The notes under the pieces were generated by a model. That model saw only the letters and a program-made list of their open reading frames with translations, searched no databases and was not told the DNA's origin. This document shows positions 62,001-64,000 of a stretch of DNA of 64,000 nucleotides, piece after piece. Made by a program: the position numbers and the translations under genes. Source of the DNA: Eopsaltria australis (taxonomy: Eukaryota; Chordata; Aves; Passeriformes; Petroicidae); NCBI GenBank assembly GCA_034509425.1, contig JAVTVJ010000117.1:2790001-2854000 (forward strand), in the 5' to 3' direction. Position 1 is the stretch's first letter. Every line of letters begins with the position of its first letter.

Positions 62001-63835
62001 AGCATTAGGGCCCTGCAGGCTGGTGCAAGTGGCCAGGGGGATGGGATTCACTAATCTGGAGGCAGAAGGAAAGCTGAAATGCAGCACAGCAAGGATAATA
62101 CCTCTGAGGCTGATGTTTCCCACTTTGCCTCCTGTAGCTGTGGTGCTTTAGGGCACCTTCCTGCAGTTCCTACCCCGTGGTGTGGATGGGCCAGCTCAGG
62201 CTTGGCCTTCCCCATGCACCCACAGCGATGCTCAGCATCACCTCCAGGCAGGCAACACACCTAGAAAACCTCCTAGACACCAGACTCCTGGCAAAAATAA
62301 GTGTGATGAGTTCTGGGCATGCACTAGGACTCTGAGGCTGCCCTGGGTCACAGCTCTGCTCCCTGGGTGAGGCTGGGCCATGCCCTGAACCCCAGGGACT
62401 CACACTGGGAAAGCCTCTGCCTCAGAGGTGGATGTTGCCTCTCATCCCAAATAGCTTGGTACATGATGTCAGTTCTGCAGAGGATCTGTGCTAATCAAAC
62501 CTGCAGAGAAAGGTCTGAAATCTCCTGTTTTCCACGGGCTGCCACCATCCCAGGCTGAGTCTGTGTCAACCAGCAGGAACCACAACACTTGCCAGGCAAA
62601 TTGTTCTTGTTTGGAGGCAACCTTTCTCCCTAGTTGCCTCCAGAGACTGAGTCAGCTGGCATAAACCCTTCAGAGCAGGAGCAAATCTCCTTTCTACATC
62701 TCATTTTCAGCTGCTGGGCTGCTGGCTGGGAATTGCTTTAGTGAAATAAGGAATCACAAGGGGTGGGAAGTGAGGAAGGCCAAGTTCTGGAGTGTCACAT
62801 CAGTATCTGATGCTGATCTGTGACAGAGCCATCTGTCTTAGGAGAACCTGGGATCAGTTCATATCATGGACATTAGAAAAAGTTTATTTAGGGAATGACA
62901 GGGAAAGAATGAGATGGTGGCAAATCCTGTAGGAAGAGATAAAACTGTCCTGTGGGAAGGGGCGGGGGCTGCCAAGCAGGTGCCCACTCTGTGCTTAGCA
63001 TGCACAGTGTCCTTCTGCTGGCAAGAGAGGATTTCTGCCTTTATTTCTGAGTACTGGCTTTTCCTATCGTGGTTGGTTTAGTGGACTTGATTTACACCTT
63101 TCTCCAGCCACTCAGAACCCAAGAGGTGCATACTGCTCATTGCTAAGTGAAGTCCACACTCCCAAAAAACCAGCTCTTAGCTGCTCTTGGGGCACCTCTC
63201 CTAAGAAATCCTCCCCTCTCTGCTGAAGGCAGTTCTGAAGGGAGAGAAAAAGGCTTAAGATCAAGGGAGAAGAGAGGAAGATGCACAGCTTGGTGTTGGA
63301 GGAAGGCTCCTTGGCTTGCTCCCCTGCATTTGGATGCTGAAATGCCTGAATTCCATCAGGACACCTGCACAGGCTGTGAGGGCACAGGACTTCAGTCAGG
63401 GTCCTGTGAGCATCCAGAGATTGAAGTGACACCAGAAAAACTCCAGCAAGTCTCAAGAGCTTTGCCAGGACCCTTTGCAATGCTCTGAGCATGCTGGAAA
63501 TTGATGTCCTGGCAGTCAGGAAAAGACAAAGAGCACCAGATCCCTGGGAAAGGAAAATCTCCAGAGCCTTGTGGAAAACTGGGAGCACAAACTGATTTAC
63601 AGCACTTGAAAACCTGTTCTCCACATCCGATTAAATATAGAATTATGTCCTCAATCCTCAATCTTTCCTTGTCACCCTGGTCAATAAATAACTGCTAAAC
63701 TCTGCCAGTGCACCTCAGGCTGCTGCCCCTTCAATGGATCTGAAACACAGACTCCCAGAGCCAGGCAGACTCTGCCTTTGTTTTTCAGTATTTTAGGGAT
63801 TTCCTGACATGGAAGTCACAGCCAGATCACTGTGC
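59055..63835. other. Non-coding
   Basis: Anonymous frames reach 170 codons (63112-63624, minus), but none shows a domain or splice context. No CpG island is present. Confidence 0.5.
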
Positions 63836-64000
63836 TAAGTTATCCCAATGAAATCCTCCACGATTTTTAATAAATCCTTCGTGATCTCATGCACAGTGTT
63901 GGCCTTCACAACCTCCTTTGGCAATGAGTCCCACAAATAAATGACACACATCGTGTAGAAGGAAAGCCCTTTCCATTTGCTGGTACCAAACCCTTTGCCT
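63836..64000 (-). mobile_element. Older CR1-type LINE fragment, cut by the window end
   Basis: On the minus strand it reads '...gtgtgtcatttatttgtggg...' then 'aaaggaggttgtgaaggcca', the older sauropsid CR1 3' pattern also seen at 44331. It continues past the last base, so its length is unknown. Confidence 0.65.

Noticed and set aside
63112..63624. 170-codon minus-strand frame with leucine-rich stretches
   Set aside because: It looks superficially membrane-like, but there is no family signature and an overlapping plus-strand frame exists.
1..64000. tRNA, rRNA, CRISPR, LTR retrovirus (gag/pol/env) and DNA transposon signatures
   Set aside because: None seen on either strand; the only mobile-element protein remnant is the CR1 reverse-transcriptase piece at 44056.

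Overview
The window looks like the genome of a bird, probably a songbird. It carries many 5'-truncated CR1 LINE copies ending in the avian ATTCTRTGA-type 3' repeats. The 'gatagtggaaggtgtccctg' style of several copies is, as I recall, common in passerines; that species-level guess is inference. There are no bacterial-style operons, tRNA or rRNA genes, or CRISPR arrays.

Only one protein-coding gene can be supported: an intact orthologue of the orphan class A receptor GPR20, on the minus strand, with its whole coding sequence in one exon (8347-9396). A clear 3' splice site lies 20 bases upstream of the ATG, so the mRNA must have at least one upstream non-coding exon. The best candidate is a CpG island near 30.9-31.3 kb. 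It holds a perfect palindromic CRE (TGACGTCA), a strong minus-strand splice donor and two G-quadruplex-type tracts. If the two are spliced together, GPR20 spans about 23 kb (31.2 kb down to about 7.9 kb) with a 21.7-kb first intron. That link is inference.

Layout: 1-7.9 kb is non-coding with two small CR1 pieces. 7.9-9.4 kb is the GPR20 coding exon and 3' UTR. 9.4-31.1 kb is the presumed GPR20 intron, with six CR1 pieces in both orientations. 30.9-31.4 kb is the only CpG island. 31.4-64 kb has no recognisable coding exon. It holds about fifteen further CR1 pieces, including a reverse-transcriptase (ORF2) fragment abutting an inverted older CR1 at 44 kb, plus an ATTTT-rich microsatellite, a G-quadruplex-forming expansion inside a CR1 at 50.3 kb, and short minisatellites.

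In mammals GPR20 lies between SLC45A4 and PTP4A3. I looked for exons of both and found none, so the right half is probably intergenic sequence or 5' intron of the neighbour. I found no undescribed multi-gene system. The most interesting items are the distal promoter with its flanking G-quadruplex tracts, the inverted CR1 pair inside the presumed GPR20 transcript, and the G4-forming expansion.
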